In this document: in pieces, positions 1 through 7,914 of the stretch
Numbering within the stretch: the stretch's first letter is position 1
Layout: each line of letters begins with the position of its first letter
NCBI GenBank assembly: GCA_041609895.1
Contig: JBFIPX010000097.1
Coordinates: forward strand, 1-11,688
DNA from: JAHHLP01 sp041609895
Lineage (GTDB): Bacteria > Bacteroidota > Rhodothermia > Rhodothermales > JABDKH01
Reading direction: 5' to 3'
DNA length: 11,688 nucleotides
Program-made: the position numbers and the translations under genes
The notes under the pieces: model-generated
Told to the model about the DNA's origin: nothing
Database searches by the model: none
The model's input: the letters and a program-made list of their open reading frames with translations, nothing else

Positions 1-2370
1 ATCTGGCTTTACCAGCTCGTCGACCAGTATTCTCACAGCGATCTCGCCCGTGCCAATACCTCCGGTTACCTGTGTCAGGTCTTCATTGGCTTGTCCACCG
101 ACAAATCCGGCGGGTAGTGATCGCGGCACCACGACAGCCGCATTCTGAGAGACACCTACGACATTGCCTGCCAAGTCCGTGCTCACGTTGAAGACATTCT
201 CCTGAGGGTCAATCTCCACCTTGGCACTAACACTATCGATGACCCCCCGATCATATGCCACCAGGGCGTAGTAGTACGGGATTCCGTTGGTAACGTCCTC
301 GTCGATATACGAAAATGCCAGTCCCGTGTCGCCACCCAGATTGTAGCTGGCTGCCCCCTCGAAAACCGGCACCGGACCCCTGATACCGTTGACGAGATCC
401 CACTGCGCGATGGGCTTGAAGAAGGTGGGGATGCCGTCGACGTCCGTTATCGTCCGCGCGTCCGAGATGAGAGGATCTGTTCCCTTATAGAGTCGGAAGC
501 CTTCGAAGTCCTGTTCCTGCGTGAAGCGGTCGAAGCTCGCTACAGAAACCGTATCCCATGTCAGGACGACGCGTCCGTCCCCAGGCACCGCCGTTAGAGA
601 CGGAGTGAACGGCGGCTGGGCAAAGGAATAGTCGGCATCATAGATCGACTGTACGGTTCGACGGTTCTTGAAGAAGTCGGCCTCATCCGCGCCGAAGATC
701 CACGCTGTCGAGAAGAACGTCGTCGTATTCGGTTCCAACCCGACGGGACCCGAGGTAAAGAGAATAAACGGCTCTGCGCGATCTCCTTCCTGGCCCTCTT
801 TGATTCCCTGAGAGATGTTAATGTTTGGCTCCGCGAATTCCTTAATCCTTTCGAAGAGCCACGTATCGGTACGCAGATTATCTGCATTCTCATAGAACGG
901 ACGATCGTTGAGGTCGAATCCTGTAAGACCGATCTGATCTGACTCGTCGACATCGGTTTCGTCGAAGTTGGGCTCGCCTGCGTCAGGTATGCCGTTTCCT
1001 TCACCCGTGTCCGGACCCGGGTAGCCGAGATCAAGCGGTCCGAGCCCGTCGAGTCCTACATCATTGTTAACAAACTCCGTGTTCGGATCCCAAACCCCAT
1101 CGTCGTTCTTGTCTTCAAAAGTTCGCCAATCCAGGTTCTCATCGCCGGTCCACCAGTAGCCGGCCTGGAAAGCCGCCCTTTCCTCGAGTGGACCGTCGAA
1201 AGCCTCGAAGGCTGCCAGATCGTAATTGGCCTCAACAAAGGCGCGGATTTCATCCTGGCCCTCTATCAAGATTCCGGGGCCGCCGAAACGCAGTTCGTCC
1301 GTGATGCCATCTCCATCGTCGTCTCGTCCATCTCCTTCGCGCGCAGGGCTCTCGAGGAATGCGAAGCCTGTGTAGCCGAGGTCGTACTGCCCGCCCGTGG
1401 CGTTGGTACCGACGCCATCGATGTCCCAGCCAAACACCACGTCGAGCTGCGCATCAAACCTCGAGAGCTCGTCTCCCTCTTCCCAGCCCAAGCCGTAGTC
1501 CATCAACTGGGAGAACCAGAGCCCAACCTCGTCAGGGCTGTCTTCCGGCAGTCCCGGATTCGGCGCATAGACGGTTTCGCCGGCGTTGGTAATCCGATAC
1601 AACAAGAACATGACGTCTTCAGCGAGGACGTTGGCCCACTGAAAAATCCTGACTGCCGTCTGCAGGCCGAGTCCTCCCATGGTGGAGTCGCTGGGACTGG
1701 GGTAGAAGACTCCGAAGTTGCTCAGGGGCCGACCCGTCTCGGGATCGACCGAATACTCCATGTCCGAGTGGTCGTCGATAACGTAGTAGCTCTCCAGGTC
1801 AGCGCTGAATACCCCCTTGCCGAAGAAGCCATTCCACTGCCCGGGCCAACCTGGATCGTCCGGATTGCCTCTTCGATCCGGCCAGTCGTCCGGCCACGAA
1901 CTAGCGTCGTCGCTCAGCGCAGGCACCGGCTCAAGGTCACCCAATGCGTTACGGCGAGCTGTGTTGTGGAAGCCTGGCAACGGCAGCCAACCCCATCGCT
2001 CGCCGGACGGGCCCGTAGTGGTGCCGGCCTCGCGGTACGTCAGTATCACGGGGTTGACCAGCGTGTCGGGCTTACCGCCATAAAAAGGCCACTTGGCTCG
2101 CTCACCGACCACACGGCCGGCTACCATTACGCCAATGCCATCGAGGTGCCGATCTCCGATACCACGGGGCCAGATTCCCCACGGCAGATCGTTCCATCGC
2201 GACGCTTCCCCGTGATTCCGGAAGTTGGTTTGGATCAGATTACCGTCGAGGATCCCGCGAGCGATCATGTCTTCGTCACCACGAATATCGCGCGGAATGT
2301 CACTCTGTCCCGACGCCTCAGCGCCGAATGACAATAGCAAGCCTACAAGTACGAGAATTCGGAGGGGCAT
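1..2370 (-). CDS. Large exported protein of unknown function, partner gene of the TonB receptor (3' end cut by window edge)
   Basis: I translated this frame by hand from the ATG at 2370 to base 1 and found 790 codons with no stop, so the gene continues beyond the left edge. Residues 1-20 are a signal peptide (MPLRILVLVGLLLSFGAEAS) with no lipobox Cys, so the protein is exported but is not an obvious lipoprotein. Residues 58-85 hold a Trp/Gly-rich segment (LPWGIWPRG, then DGIGVMVAG). The middle is very acidic, with thrombospondin-3/EF-hand-like Asp motifs at about 347-360 (DDDGDGITDE), 419-432 (DKNDDGVWD) and 454-490, likely Ca-binding. Residues 588-706 look FN3-like (FEGFRLYKG, then IPYYYALVAYD). 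The start lies 28 bases after the receptor stop with only a weak AGG upstream, so the two are probably cotranscribed. Proteins of this style follow TonB receptors in Rhodothermales-like genomes (from memory). A role in substrate capture is inferred from position only. I would expect a T9SS domain in the missing C-terminus. Confidence 0.85.
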   Translation of the reverse strand, partial: MPLRILVLVGLLLSFGAEASGQSDIPRDIRGDEDMIARGILDGNLIQTNFRNHGEASRWNDLPWGIWPRGIGDRHLDGIGVMVAGRVVGERAKWPFYGGKPDTLVNPVILTYREAGTTTGPSGERWGWLPLPGFHNTARRNALGDLEPVPALSDDASSWPDDWPDRRGNPDDPGWPGQWNGFFGKGVFSADLESYYVIDDHSDMEYSVDPETGRPLSNFGVFYPSPSDSTMGGLGLQTAVRIFQWANVLAEDVMFLLYRITNAGETVYAPNPGLPEDSPDEVGLWFSQLMDYGLGWEEGDELSRFDAQLDVVFGWDIDGVGTNATGGQYDLGYTGFAFLESPAREGDGRDDDGDGITDELRFGGPGILIEGQDEIRAFVEANYDLAAFEAFDGPLEERAAFQAGYWWTGDENLDWRTFEDKNDDGVWDPNTEFVNNDVGLDGLGPLDLGYPGPDTGEGNGIPDAGEPNFDETDVDESDQIGLTGFDLNDRPFYENADNLRTDTWLFERIKEFAEPNINISQGIKEGQEGDRAEPFILFTSGPVGLEPNTTTFFSTAWIFGADEADFFKNRRTVQSIYDADYSFAQPPFTPSLTAVPGDGRVVLTWDTVSVASFDRFTQEQDFEGFRLYKGTDPLISDARTITDVDGIPTFFKPIAQWDLVNGIRGPVPVFEGAASYNLGGDTGLAFSYIDEDVTNGIPYYYALVAYDRGVIDSVSAKVEIDPQENVFNVSTDLAGNVVGVSQNAAVVVPRSLPAGFVGGQANEDLTQVTGGIGTGEIAVRILVDELVKPD

Positions 2371-2398
2371 GATGAACCTGCTTACTCCACAGATCATG

Positions 2399-5305
2399 TT
2401 AGAATCGATAGCTGACGCCGACACTTACCTTGCGCGGAGCTCCAAACCAGTCCTGCTGGAAGTAAAACTCGTCGAGACTGTTCACTCCGCCTACGATGGA
2501 CTCTCCAGTCTCCTCCGCGATATCCCGGAAACGCTCCTTCTGCACAGACTCATCCGCAAGCCCGGTGTCGGAGTACACAGCAAATTGGGGGCGCGTATCC
2601 AGCAGGTTCTGCACCTGCAGGAAAAGTTGTACGTCCTGCTTGATGAATTTCGGCCGGAAGTAGACACGCAGGTCCGAGAACACCTGCCAAGGCCGGTTGG
2701 CGTTGTTAGGCTCACTCGACTGAATGAAGTTCCTGACCGTAGTATATGGCTCACCGCTCCGAAGTCGACCCACAAGCGTGGCCGTAAATCCGTCATACGG
2801 CTCGATCGTAAACGTGCCATTGAGTACGTGCCGACGATCCCAATTCAACCGCACAAGCTGGACAATTCGCTCCAGTCCGGCCTGCTGCCGACCGAACGCC
2901 TCACCCGGGTCAGACGCTGTACCGTCAGCAAATTGCAGGGTGTAGTCCAGAGTCCACGAGATCGGGCCCGTCGGCCGCTGGAATAACGAGAAGGTTAGTC
3001 CTCTTATGGTCCCGTAGTCCCGGTTGACCCAGCGCACGGCGAAGTCACCGTTGGGTGTCCGCAATATTTCCTGACCAGTCAGATTGCGAACATCCTTCGT
3101 GAAGAGCGTAAGCTCCAGACCAAGCGCGTCGGTAAGGCCCTGCTGTAGGCCGATCTCGAACGCGAGGGTCCGCTCCGGCTTCAAGTTGGGGTTGCCGAAC
3201 TGAGTCGAGCTCGACAGCGTGTTGACCTCGTATTCGGGATTCGTGTAGAGCAGGTTCAGCTGTGGAATCTGGAAGAACATCCCTGCCGAGAAACGCATCA
3301 CGCCGGTAGACGAGATCGGAAATGCGATTCCCAGTCTCGGGCTGAGTTGCAACTCTACTTCGGCGGACGTTCGATTGGAAACCGAGTCAGCGGACGTAAT
3401 GCCATCGATGTCAGAGAAGCGATCAAAGCAATCCGCCCTCTCCGATTCGTCAAGCGACAGACAGGGATTGATGATCCGCTCTTCGCTTGCCTGGCTCCAG
3501 ATGTGTGGGATGTCGTAATCAGGGTCGAAGTAGTCGAAGCGCAGGCCAGCGTTTACGATCAGGCCCTCAAACTCCATCTTATCCTGCGCGTATACCGAAA
3601 ACTCGGTAGGGCTCGCATCAAGGATGTTGTCCGAAAAGACATTGGGCGAGACCTGCGCCGTGAAGCTGGTTCTAGCTGATTTCTCAATTCCGAAAGAGCG
3701 GTTGTCCAAGCTGTGGAGTCTCGCCTGAACACCCACCTTCATAAGGTGGACGCGGCTGACCTGGGAGCTGAAATCAGCGAGGATTGTGTGCGTCTTGGTC
3801 AGCTCGTCGTTCGAGAAGAGATCATTTCCCCCTACGCTGAACGCATTGGTTCCCTGAAGCCCGGACAGCGAGGGTGAGGCATAGCGCGAATCAAGTCTGC
3901 ACGCCTGCAGATTCTCCTCTCGAAGCCGCTCGGAGGGAGGGAGGCCGACACACCTCGACTCATCGTAGCTGCCGGGAAGATCGTATAGTTGGCTGTCAAA
4001 CTTGTCCCTGAGCAGACTATACGACACGCTTCCAAACGACTTCGCTCCAATCGTATATCGCAGACTAACGATATGCGTTTGACTCGAGAACAAAAACTTG
4101 TTGATGCCCTCTGGCACGTACTTGAGTTGGTGGCTGTATCCGCGGCCCTCGCCATCTTGAAAGAACCCGTTGTACTCAAGGCGAATGGCTCCTGACAGCT
4201 TGTAGCCGATCGACGCGTTTAGGGACTTGCGCTCGCTCCAGCCGAGAGGTACAAAATCACCATCACCGGTCGATTCGATCTGCCATGTGGACGGATCATT
4301 GGTGAGATTCTGCGAGGAATCAGACGGTGAGAAGAGGTCACGGCCAATGAGGTGACCCTTGTCCCGAATGAATCGGCCGGTTGCCTGAATCGACAGTTTG
4401 TCCTTTAGGATCGGACCTCCGATTGACGCCTGCACGTCGAGCAAGTTGTCAACGTCCGCTGCTTCCGTGAAGGACACGCGCTCGGACTCAAAGTCGGCGG
4501 GAATCAGTCCCCCGCCGGGTCCTGTATTTCGGCCGACAAATTCAAGTTCTTCCGAACTGGCGATAGTGCCGACATATCCAAGAAAGGACCCTGACCATTC
4601 CGACGGGAGGTCTTTGGTCACGATGTTGACGACGCCGGACAAGGCTTGACCATACTCCGCGTTGAAAACGCCGCTGATGACCTCCAGGCTGGCCACCATA
4701 TTCTGTTCGACGTCGAACGCAGCCTGGTTGTTGAAGGCGTTGTTGATGGGTACTCCGTTGACGAGATAGGCAACCTCTCCGGAACGCCCGCCGCGGAAGC
4801 GACCGTCCACGACGCCTGCCTGCAGGTTGATGGCGTCCCCGATACCGGTTACCGGCAAGGCCGCCAGCTGCTCACCGTCGACTACTGCTGTCGTCGTAGT
4901 CCGGTCCACTTCGACGATGCCGCGCTCAGCCGTGACAACGACTTCCTGGCCTTCAAACACCTCCTCTTCCAGGTTGAAATCGACCGTCGTGGTCTTGTCG
5001 ACCTGCACCTTCACCCCCTGCACGATCTGCACGGCGAAGCCAATGATGCTTGCACGGAGCGCGTATTCCCCGGGTTTGACCTGTAGAATCACGTAGTAAC
5101 CGTCAAGGTCGGTCGCAGCACCCTTTGTCGTGCCGTCGATGACGACATTGACGCCTGGTAATGGCTCGCCAGTCGCGGCGTCCACAACTCTACCGGCGAT
5201 CTTACCGGTGGTACCAGAGAAGGCAAGCGGCGGAAGAGCGGCCCAAAGTGCTATTAGTAGGACCGCGACCCAGCTTTTAGTCGGCACCTCAACGGTCTTC
5301 ATCAT
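2399..5305 (-). CDS. TonB-dependent outer-membrane receptor with carboxypeptidase-regulatory-like N-terminal domain
   Basis: This is a 968-residue outer-membrane active transporter, SusC/Oar-like, probably importing glycan fragments using TonB-ExbBD energy. Residues 1-30 are a signal peptide. Residues 34-112 form a CarboxypepD_reg-like beta-sandwich (KIAGRVVDAATGEPLPGVNV, then TDLDGYY). A Ton-box-like EVVVTAER lies at 121-128. The plug spans roughly 134-231 (YLVNGVPINNAFNN, EYGQALSGVVNIVT), and the rest is the 22-strand barrel with the NPNLKPE motif at about 705-711 and a terminal aromatic YRF as in outer-membrane proteins. Cys pairs C452/C469 and C615/C626 sit in likely surface loops. The ATG at 5305 is followed at once by a second ATG; neither has a clear Shine-Dalgarno. 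The length is normal for the family. It follows the CBM9-like gene by 129 bases and precedes the exported protein of unknown function by 28 bases. No SusD gene adjoins it in the window. Beta-glucan specificity is inferred from the GH16 neighbour; ferric siderophore or peptide import cannot be excluded from sequence alone. Confidence 0.95.
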   Translation of the reverse strand: MMKTVEVPTKSWVAVLLIALWAALPPLAFSGTTGKIAGRVVDAATGEPLPGVNVVIDGTTKGAATDLDGYYVILQVKPGEYALRASIIGFAVQIVQGVKVQVDKTTTVDFNLEEEVFEGQEVVVTAERGIVEVDRTTTTAVVDGEQLAALPVTGIGDAINLQAGVVDGRFRGGRSGEVAYLVNGVPINNAFNNQAAFDVEQNMVASLEVISGVFNAEYGQALSGVVNIVTKDLPSEWSGSFLGYVGTIASSEELEFVGRNTGPGGGLIPADFESERVSFTEAADVDNLLDVQASIGGPILKDKLSIQATGRFIRDKGHLIGRDLFSPSDSSQNLTNDPSTWQIESTGDGDFVPLGWSERKSLNASIGYKLSGAIRLEYNGFFQDGEGRGYSHQLKYVPEGINKFLFSSQTHIVSLRYTIGAKSFGSVSYSLLRDKFDSQLYDLPGSYDESRCVGLPPSERLREENLQACRLDSRYASPSLSGLQGTNAFSVGGNDLFSNDELTKTHTILADFSSQVSRVHLMKVGVQARLHSLDNRSFGIEKSARTSFTAQVSPNVFSDNILDASPTEFSVYAQDKMEFEGLIVNAGLRFDYFDPDYDIPHIWSQASEERIINPCLSLDESERADCFDRFSDIDGITSADSVSNRTSAEVELQLSPRLGIAFPISSTGVMRFSAGMFFQIPQLNLLYTNPEYEVNTLSSSTQFGNPNLKPERTLAFEIGLQQGLTDALGLELTLFTKDVRNLTGQEILRTPNGDFAVRWVNRDYGTIRGLTFSLFQRPTGPISWTLDYTLQFADGTASDPGEAFGRQQAGLERIVQLVRLNWDRRHVLNGTFTIEPYDGFTATLVGRLRSGEPYTTVRNFIQSSEPNNANRPWQVFSDLRVYFRPKFIKQDVQLFLQVQNLLDTRPQFAVYSDTGLADESVQKERFRDIAEETGESIVGGVNSLDEFYFQQDWFGAPRKVSVGVSYRF

Positions 5306-5366
5306 TCAATACTGTTTTGCCAGAAATGTGCTGAGATGTGCAGTTGCAGCCTTTACCCGGAAGACA

Positions 5367-5398
5367 AGGGCACGTGATCAAGATCGACCACGTGCCCT
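5367..5398 (-). terminator. Perfect 10-bp hairpin after the CBM9-like gene: possible terminator or attenuator
   Basis: AGGGCACGTG (5367-5376) and CACGTGCCCT (5389-5398) are exact inverted copies around a 12-base loop. In the minus-strand transcript the hairpin begins 36 bases after the stop of the CBM9-like gene and is followed by TTGTCTTCC, which is pyrimidine-rich but not a real U-tract. It could therefore be a weak intrinsic terminator, a processing or stability element that sets receptor expression below that of the binding protein, or a protein site built on the CACGTG palindrome. I saw no convincing separate promoter between it and the receptor start. Confidence 0.5.
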
Positions 5399-5434
5399 AT
5401 GTCCCTTTCTTCACCATGACTCGATGAGTCGTCC

Positions 5435-7696
5435 CTACTTCACGAGTGTCATCGTCATCGTTCGGCTAAATGCCTTACCGGCATCGAGCCGATAAACGTA
5501 CACGCCGGATGCGAGTCGGTTGGCACCGTCGAAGCGCACGGCGTACGTGCCGGCCGCCATCGTTTCGCCATCGATGAGCGTCTGAACCTCCCGGCCCAGC
5601 ACGTCGAAGACTGTCAGACGGACCTTCTCAGCGGAAGGCAGGCTGAAGTTGATGGTCGTCGACGGATTGAACGGGTTAGGATAGTTCTGATCGAGCGTGA
5701 ACTCGGCCGGTACTTCACCGCCGATTTCTTCGACGGCGACCAGCGTCGAACGACCGGACACCGCTACCGGCTTCCAGGACGTTGGCGTGTTCCATCCGCT
5801 GGAGGTCCAGCCCCACTGATCCGACCGCGTTGACGAGCCGGGATCATCATTGTCGTTCACCTGGATCGCGAACGGGATGATCTTGAACGCGTCGTCGGCG
5901 GGCTCCGTGAAGAGCGCATCGAGCGGAGGCGTCTGGCTCTGGTTGATGAGCGAGGCAAACGGGAAGTAGGCTAACAGCTTGTAGCCAACTGTTCCCGCAC
6001 CGAGATCAAGGTTCTCCGCAATCAGGAGTGCGCCTTCCACGGGGCTGTCTACTCCGTTGGAGAAGACCGTTCCGTTACCCTGCGGCATGGACTGCGAAAT
6101 GCTGCCACTCGCCGGATCGTCCGATGCGACCGTGATCGTCCACTGATAGTCGGGCTCATCGCCACGCAACATGTTGGGATGGCTCGATCCGTCGATCCAC
6201 GGCACCTCATATGATCCCCAGTTGATCTGGATGCTGTCATACTGCCATCCGTCGCCACCCGGCGTGGACTCACTGAGGAACCCATTCGCGTCGTCGGTGA
6301 CTTCAGCGTAGAGATACATCTCAGCACCGCCGCCGATGTCCGGTCCGACCCCAAAACGCGCATTCAGTGACATGTCTGCGTTGCTAACGAAGTCGGTGCC
6401 CGTATCGCCCGAGAACCAATTATCCTCGTTGATTTGGAACGTGCTTGACTCAGCCGGGAAGTTGGCATCGGTAACGTTGCCCGCCGATATGTCGTCGAAA
6501 ATCGCATTCGCCTCGGCCTCGGTCAGCACCGGGATCAACTCCTGAACAGCGAGATCGGGATTGACAACTGAAGTTCCGCTGGCCGAAACGTCCTGGTTCT
6601 CAACGCCGAACCCACTCAATGAGGTGACCGCATAGTGGATCTCGCCAGCGGCGAGCGACGGATGCGGCACTTCGAGTTCGTGTCTCACCTCCAGGGGTTC
6701 GGTGGTCGCCGGGACCGTAGCGCCCAACGCTATGCCACCGCCTGCCTTAGGCAAGCTCGTGATCGGCTCGTCACTGTAGTAGATGTTGTAACTCGCAGCA
6801 TCGTTGACCGGAGTCCACGTTACGACGTTGACAGGTCCGTCAGGAGAGGCCGATGCGCTCGTCACTGGCGAGGACGGATCCTGGGCCGACGAGATATCGG
6901 TGTTCGGGCCGCCGATATAGACATCATCGAGCCAGATCGGGCCGCCACCTGAGTTGTTATCGAAGTGCACGCCGACAAACTGAACCGCATCCCACGAGAA
7001 CTCTCTGAACAGCGGGTCTTCACACGGGGCGGCCGGAATCGCTTTCGGGTCGAGCGAATTGGGCGCGAGGCAGATGCCGAAGCCTCCGCCGGAGTTGCTC
7101 CAAGCCCCGCCATAGACCCAGTACTTGGCCAATGAATCGAGGGGAGCAGCAATTGGGGTGCCGTCGACATTCTTATCTACACGCGCAGAATCCAGTTCGG
7201 GGCGCGTCGTAGGTGGCAGCGGGATGGCGAGATCATGCCACGTGTCGTCGTGAACCCACTGCGGAAGGGTCCAGACCAGACGCATCTCATGATCCTGATC
7301 AGCTTCATCTGCCGCTGACTCGTCGATCGAGTCGAAGAATGCCAGTCGGAACGTTCCGTCACCTCGGAGTCCCGCGTTCGCCGTAGACGAGCGCAGGCGA
7401 ACGTACAGCGTGTCACCCGTGTTTGCGCTCATGTCCACGCCTGTGGCGCCGTCCCAGCGCCAGCCAACCGCTGCCCAACCGGCATAATCAAACTGGGCCA
7501 CGGTGTTAGACGCGTCGTCCGGATCGGCGGTCGTGTTTGTCCACGGGTCGGGTACGACCAGATTTGAGCCGTTGACGAAAAAGATGAATTCGTCGCCAAG
7601 CGGCTCTGCCTGCCCAAAAGCATTTCCGGCACTCAGGCCGAAAACTCCGATGAGACTGACGACGAGCACTAGACGGCCCGTAACGTTTGCTGTCAT
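5435..7696 (-). CDS. Secreted multidomain glycan-binding protein: jelly-roll-like, FN3-like and CBM9-like domains plus T9SS sorting domain
   Basis: The protein has 753 residues from the ATG at 7696. That start is chosen because AAGGAGGT lies five bases upstream and the signal peptide (residues 1-28, ending NAFGQ) begins there. An in-frame start at 7729 would add 11 residues before the export signal. Residues 35-262 look like a carbohydrate-binding jelly-roll (ending GGPIWLDDVYIGG). Residues 280-378 are FN3-like (VVTWTPVNDAASYNIYYSD). Residues 385-650 resemble a CBM9/DOMON-type domain (MYLYAEVTDDANGF, then WQYDSIQINWG). Residues 663-753 are a textbook T9SS type A sorting domain (NYPNPFNPSTTINFSLP, VFDVLGREV, SGVYVYRL). 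No catalytic motif is seen. The likely job is to bind beta-glucan at the cell surface, as an analogue of Sus surface glycan-binding proteins but secreted through T9SS instead of being a lipoprotein. It has its own promoter, lies after the GH16 gene and before the receptor. The domain names come from recalled patterns; the T9SS call is firm and CBM9-like is moderate. Confidence 0.88.
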   Translation of the reverse strand: MTANVTGRLVLVVSLIGVFGLSAGNAFGQAEPLGDEFIFFVNGSNLVVPDPWTNTTADPDDASNTVAQFDYAGWAAVGWRWDGATGVDMSANTGDTLYVRLRSSTANAGLRGDGTFRLAFFDSIDESAADEADQDHEMRLVWTLPQWVHDDTWHDLAIPLPPTTRPELDSARVDKNVDGTPIAAPLDSLAKYWVYGGAWSNSGGGFGICLAPNSLDPKAIPAAPCEDPLFREFSWDAVQFVGVHFDNNSGGGPIWLDDVYIGGPNTDISSAQDPSSPVTSASASPDGPVNVVTWTPVNDAASYNIYYSDEPITSLPKAGGGIALGATVPATTEPLEVRHELEVPHPSLAAGEIHYAVTSLSGFGVENQDVSASGTSVVNPDLAVQELIPVLTEAEANAIFDDISAGNVTDANFPAESSTFQINEDNWFSGDTGTDFVSNADMSLNARFGVGPDIGGGAEMYLYAEVTDDANGFLSESTPGGDGWQYDSIQINWGSYEVPWIDGSSHPNMLRGDEPDYQWTITVASDDPASGSISQSMPQGNGTVFSNGVDSPVEGALLIAENLDLGAGTVGYKLLAYFPFASLINQSQTPPLDALFTEPADDAFKIIPFAIQVNDNDDPGSSTRSDQWGWTSSGWNTPTSWKPVAVSGRSTLVAVEEIGGEVPAEFTLDQNYPNPFNPSTTINFSLPSAEKVRLTVFDVLGREVQTLIDGETMAAGTYAVRFDGANRLASGVYVYRLDAGKAFSRTMTMTLVK

Positions 7697-7700
7697 AGCA

Positions 7701-7708
7701 ACCTCCTT
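7701..7708 (-). promoter_or_regulatory. Strong Shine-Dalgarno that fixes the start of the CBM9-like gene
   Basis: On the minus strand the bases read AAGGAGGT, then TGCT, then ATG at 7696, close to a perfect anti-16S match at normal spacing. Other genes in the window lack such a site, and many Bacteroidetes-type genes do too, so this mRNA may be translated unusually well. It also shows that the longer start at 7729 lies upstream of the ribosome binding site and is unlikely to be used. Confidence 0.85.
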
Positions 7709-7721
7709 GAATTGAACTTGA

Positions 7722-7738
7722 CGGGCCAAGAAAGCCCG
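7722..7738 (-). other. Small hairpin in the leader of the CBM9-like gene
   Basis: CGGGC (7722-7726) and GCCCG (7734-7738) pair around a 7-base loop, placing a five-base GC-rich stem 13 bases upstream of the Shine-Dalgarno. It might protect the 5' end or affect ribosome access. The stem is short and could be chance. Confidence 0.3.
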
Positions 7739-7772
7739 CTTAACACTGTCCGAACTACAAGGGGCAGCCGGA

Positions 7773-7792
7773 CGGTGGTCCTGAGACCGCCG
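7773..7792. repeat. 8-bp inverted repeat in the leader region of the CBM9-like gene
   Basis: CGGTGGTC (7773-7780) and GACCGCCG (7785-7792) are inverted around CTGA with one imperfect position (a G-U pair in plus-strand RNA, a C-A mismatch in the minus-strand leader). It lies downstream of the promoter on the minus strand, within the predicted mRNA leader. It could be a leader stem-loop or a second protein-binding site. No U-tract follows, so it is not a terminator. Confidence 0.35.
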
Positions 7793-7804
7793 AATGGCGA
7801 CTCA

Positions 7805-7818
7805 TGAAAACCTTTTCA
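7805..7818. promoter_or_regulatory. Operator-like inverted repeat at the predicted transcription start (LacI/CcpA-like)
   Basis: TGAAAACCTTTTCA has two perfect six-base arms (TGAAAA and TTTTCA) around CC. It abuts the -7 element and overlaps the expected transcription start, where a bound repressor would block initiation. Arms of this kind fit LacI-family operators and cre sites (TGWNANCGNTNWCA), but the usual central CG is CC/GG here. No regulator gene is present in the window, so the partner is unknown. The bare half-site TGAAAAGC recurs at 9830-9837 upstream of the GH16 gene. Confidence 0.5.
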
Positions 7819-7849
7819 CAAAGTTAACGAAGTGACATCGTCCTGTCAA
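7819..7849 (-). promoter_or_regulatory. Promoter of the CBM9-like gene (TTGACA, 17 bases, TAACTTTG)
   Basis: On the minus strand TTGACA (7849-7844) is followed after 17 bases by TAACTTTG (7826-7819). The second box fits the Bacteroidetes -7 consensus TAnnTTTG exactly, and the upstream TTG sits 20 bases before it, matching the -33 element. TTGACA is also a perfect sigma-70 -35 box. Transcription should begin near 7812-7815, giving a leader of about 115 bases before the ATG at 7696. I judge this the strongest promoter in the window. It likely drives the CBM9-like gene and, if the hairpin at 5367-5398 is leaky, the receptor and the gene after it. Confidence 0.75.
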
Positions 7850-7914
7850 CCCATTCCCAGATTACCTCTGCCCTCAATCAACCGCTCGAACTGTCTCGAA
7901 TTCGCGCTTTCCAA

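Noticed and set aside
594..1034. Minus-strand open frame of 146 codons
   Set aside because: It is out of frame inside the continuous 790-codon reading of the exported protein and is Ser/Arg-rich, so it is a shadow.
2225..2986. Plus-strand open frame of 253 codons
   Set aside because: It lies antisense across the receptor and the gene after it, is Arg/Ser-rich with no domain or signal, and its counterpart frames encode clear proteins.
5418..5430. Inverted repeat GACTCGATGAGTC near the stop of the CBM9-like gene
   Set aside because: The arms are only five bases with a three-base loop and no U-tract; it is too short to call.
7697..7729. Eleven extra residues at the start of the CBM9-like protein
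   Set aside because: The strong Shine-Dalgarno lies inside this stretch and the signal peptide fits only the shorter start at 7696.
7885..7905. Repeated TTCGAG and an EcoRI-like palindrome just after the GH16 stop
   Set aside because: They do not form a stable stem with a U-tract, so I do not call a terminator for the GH16 gene.
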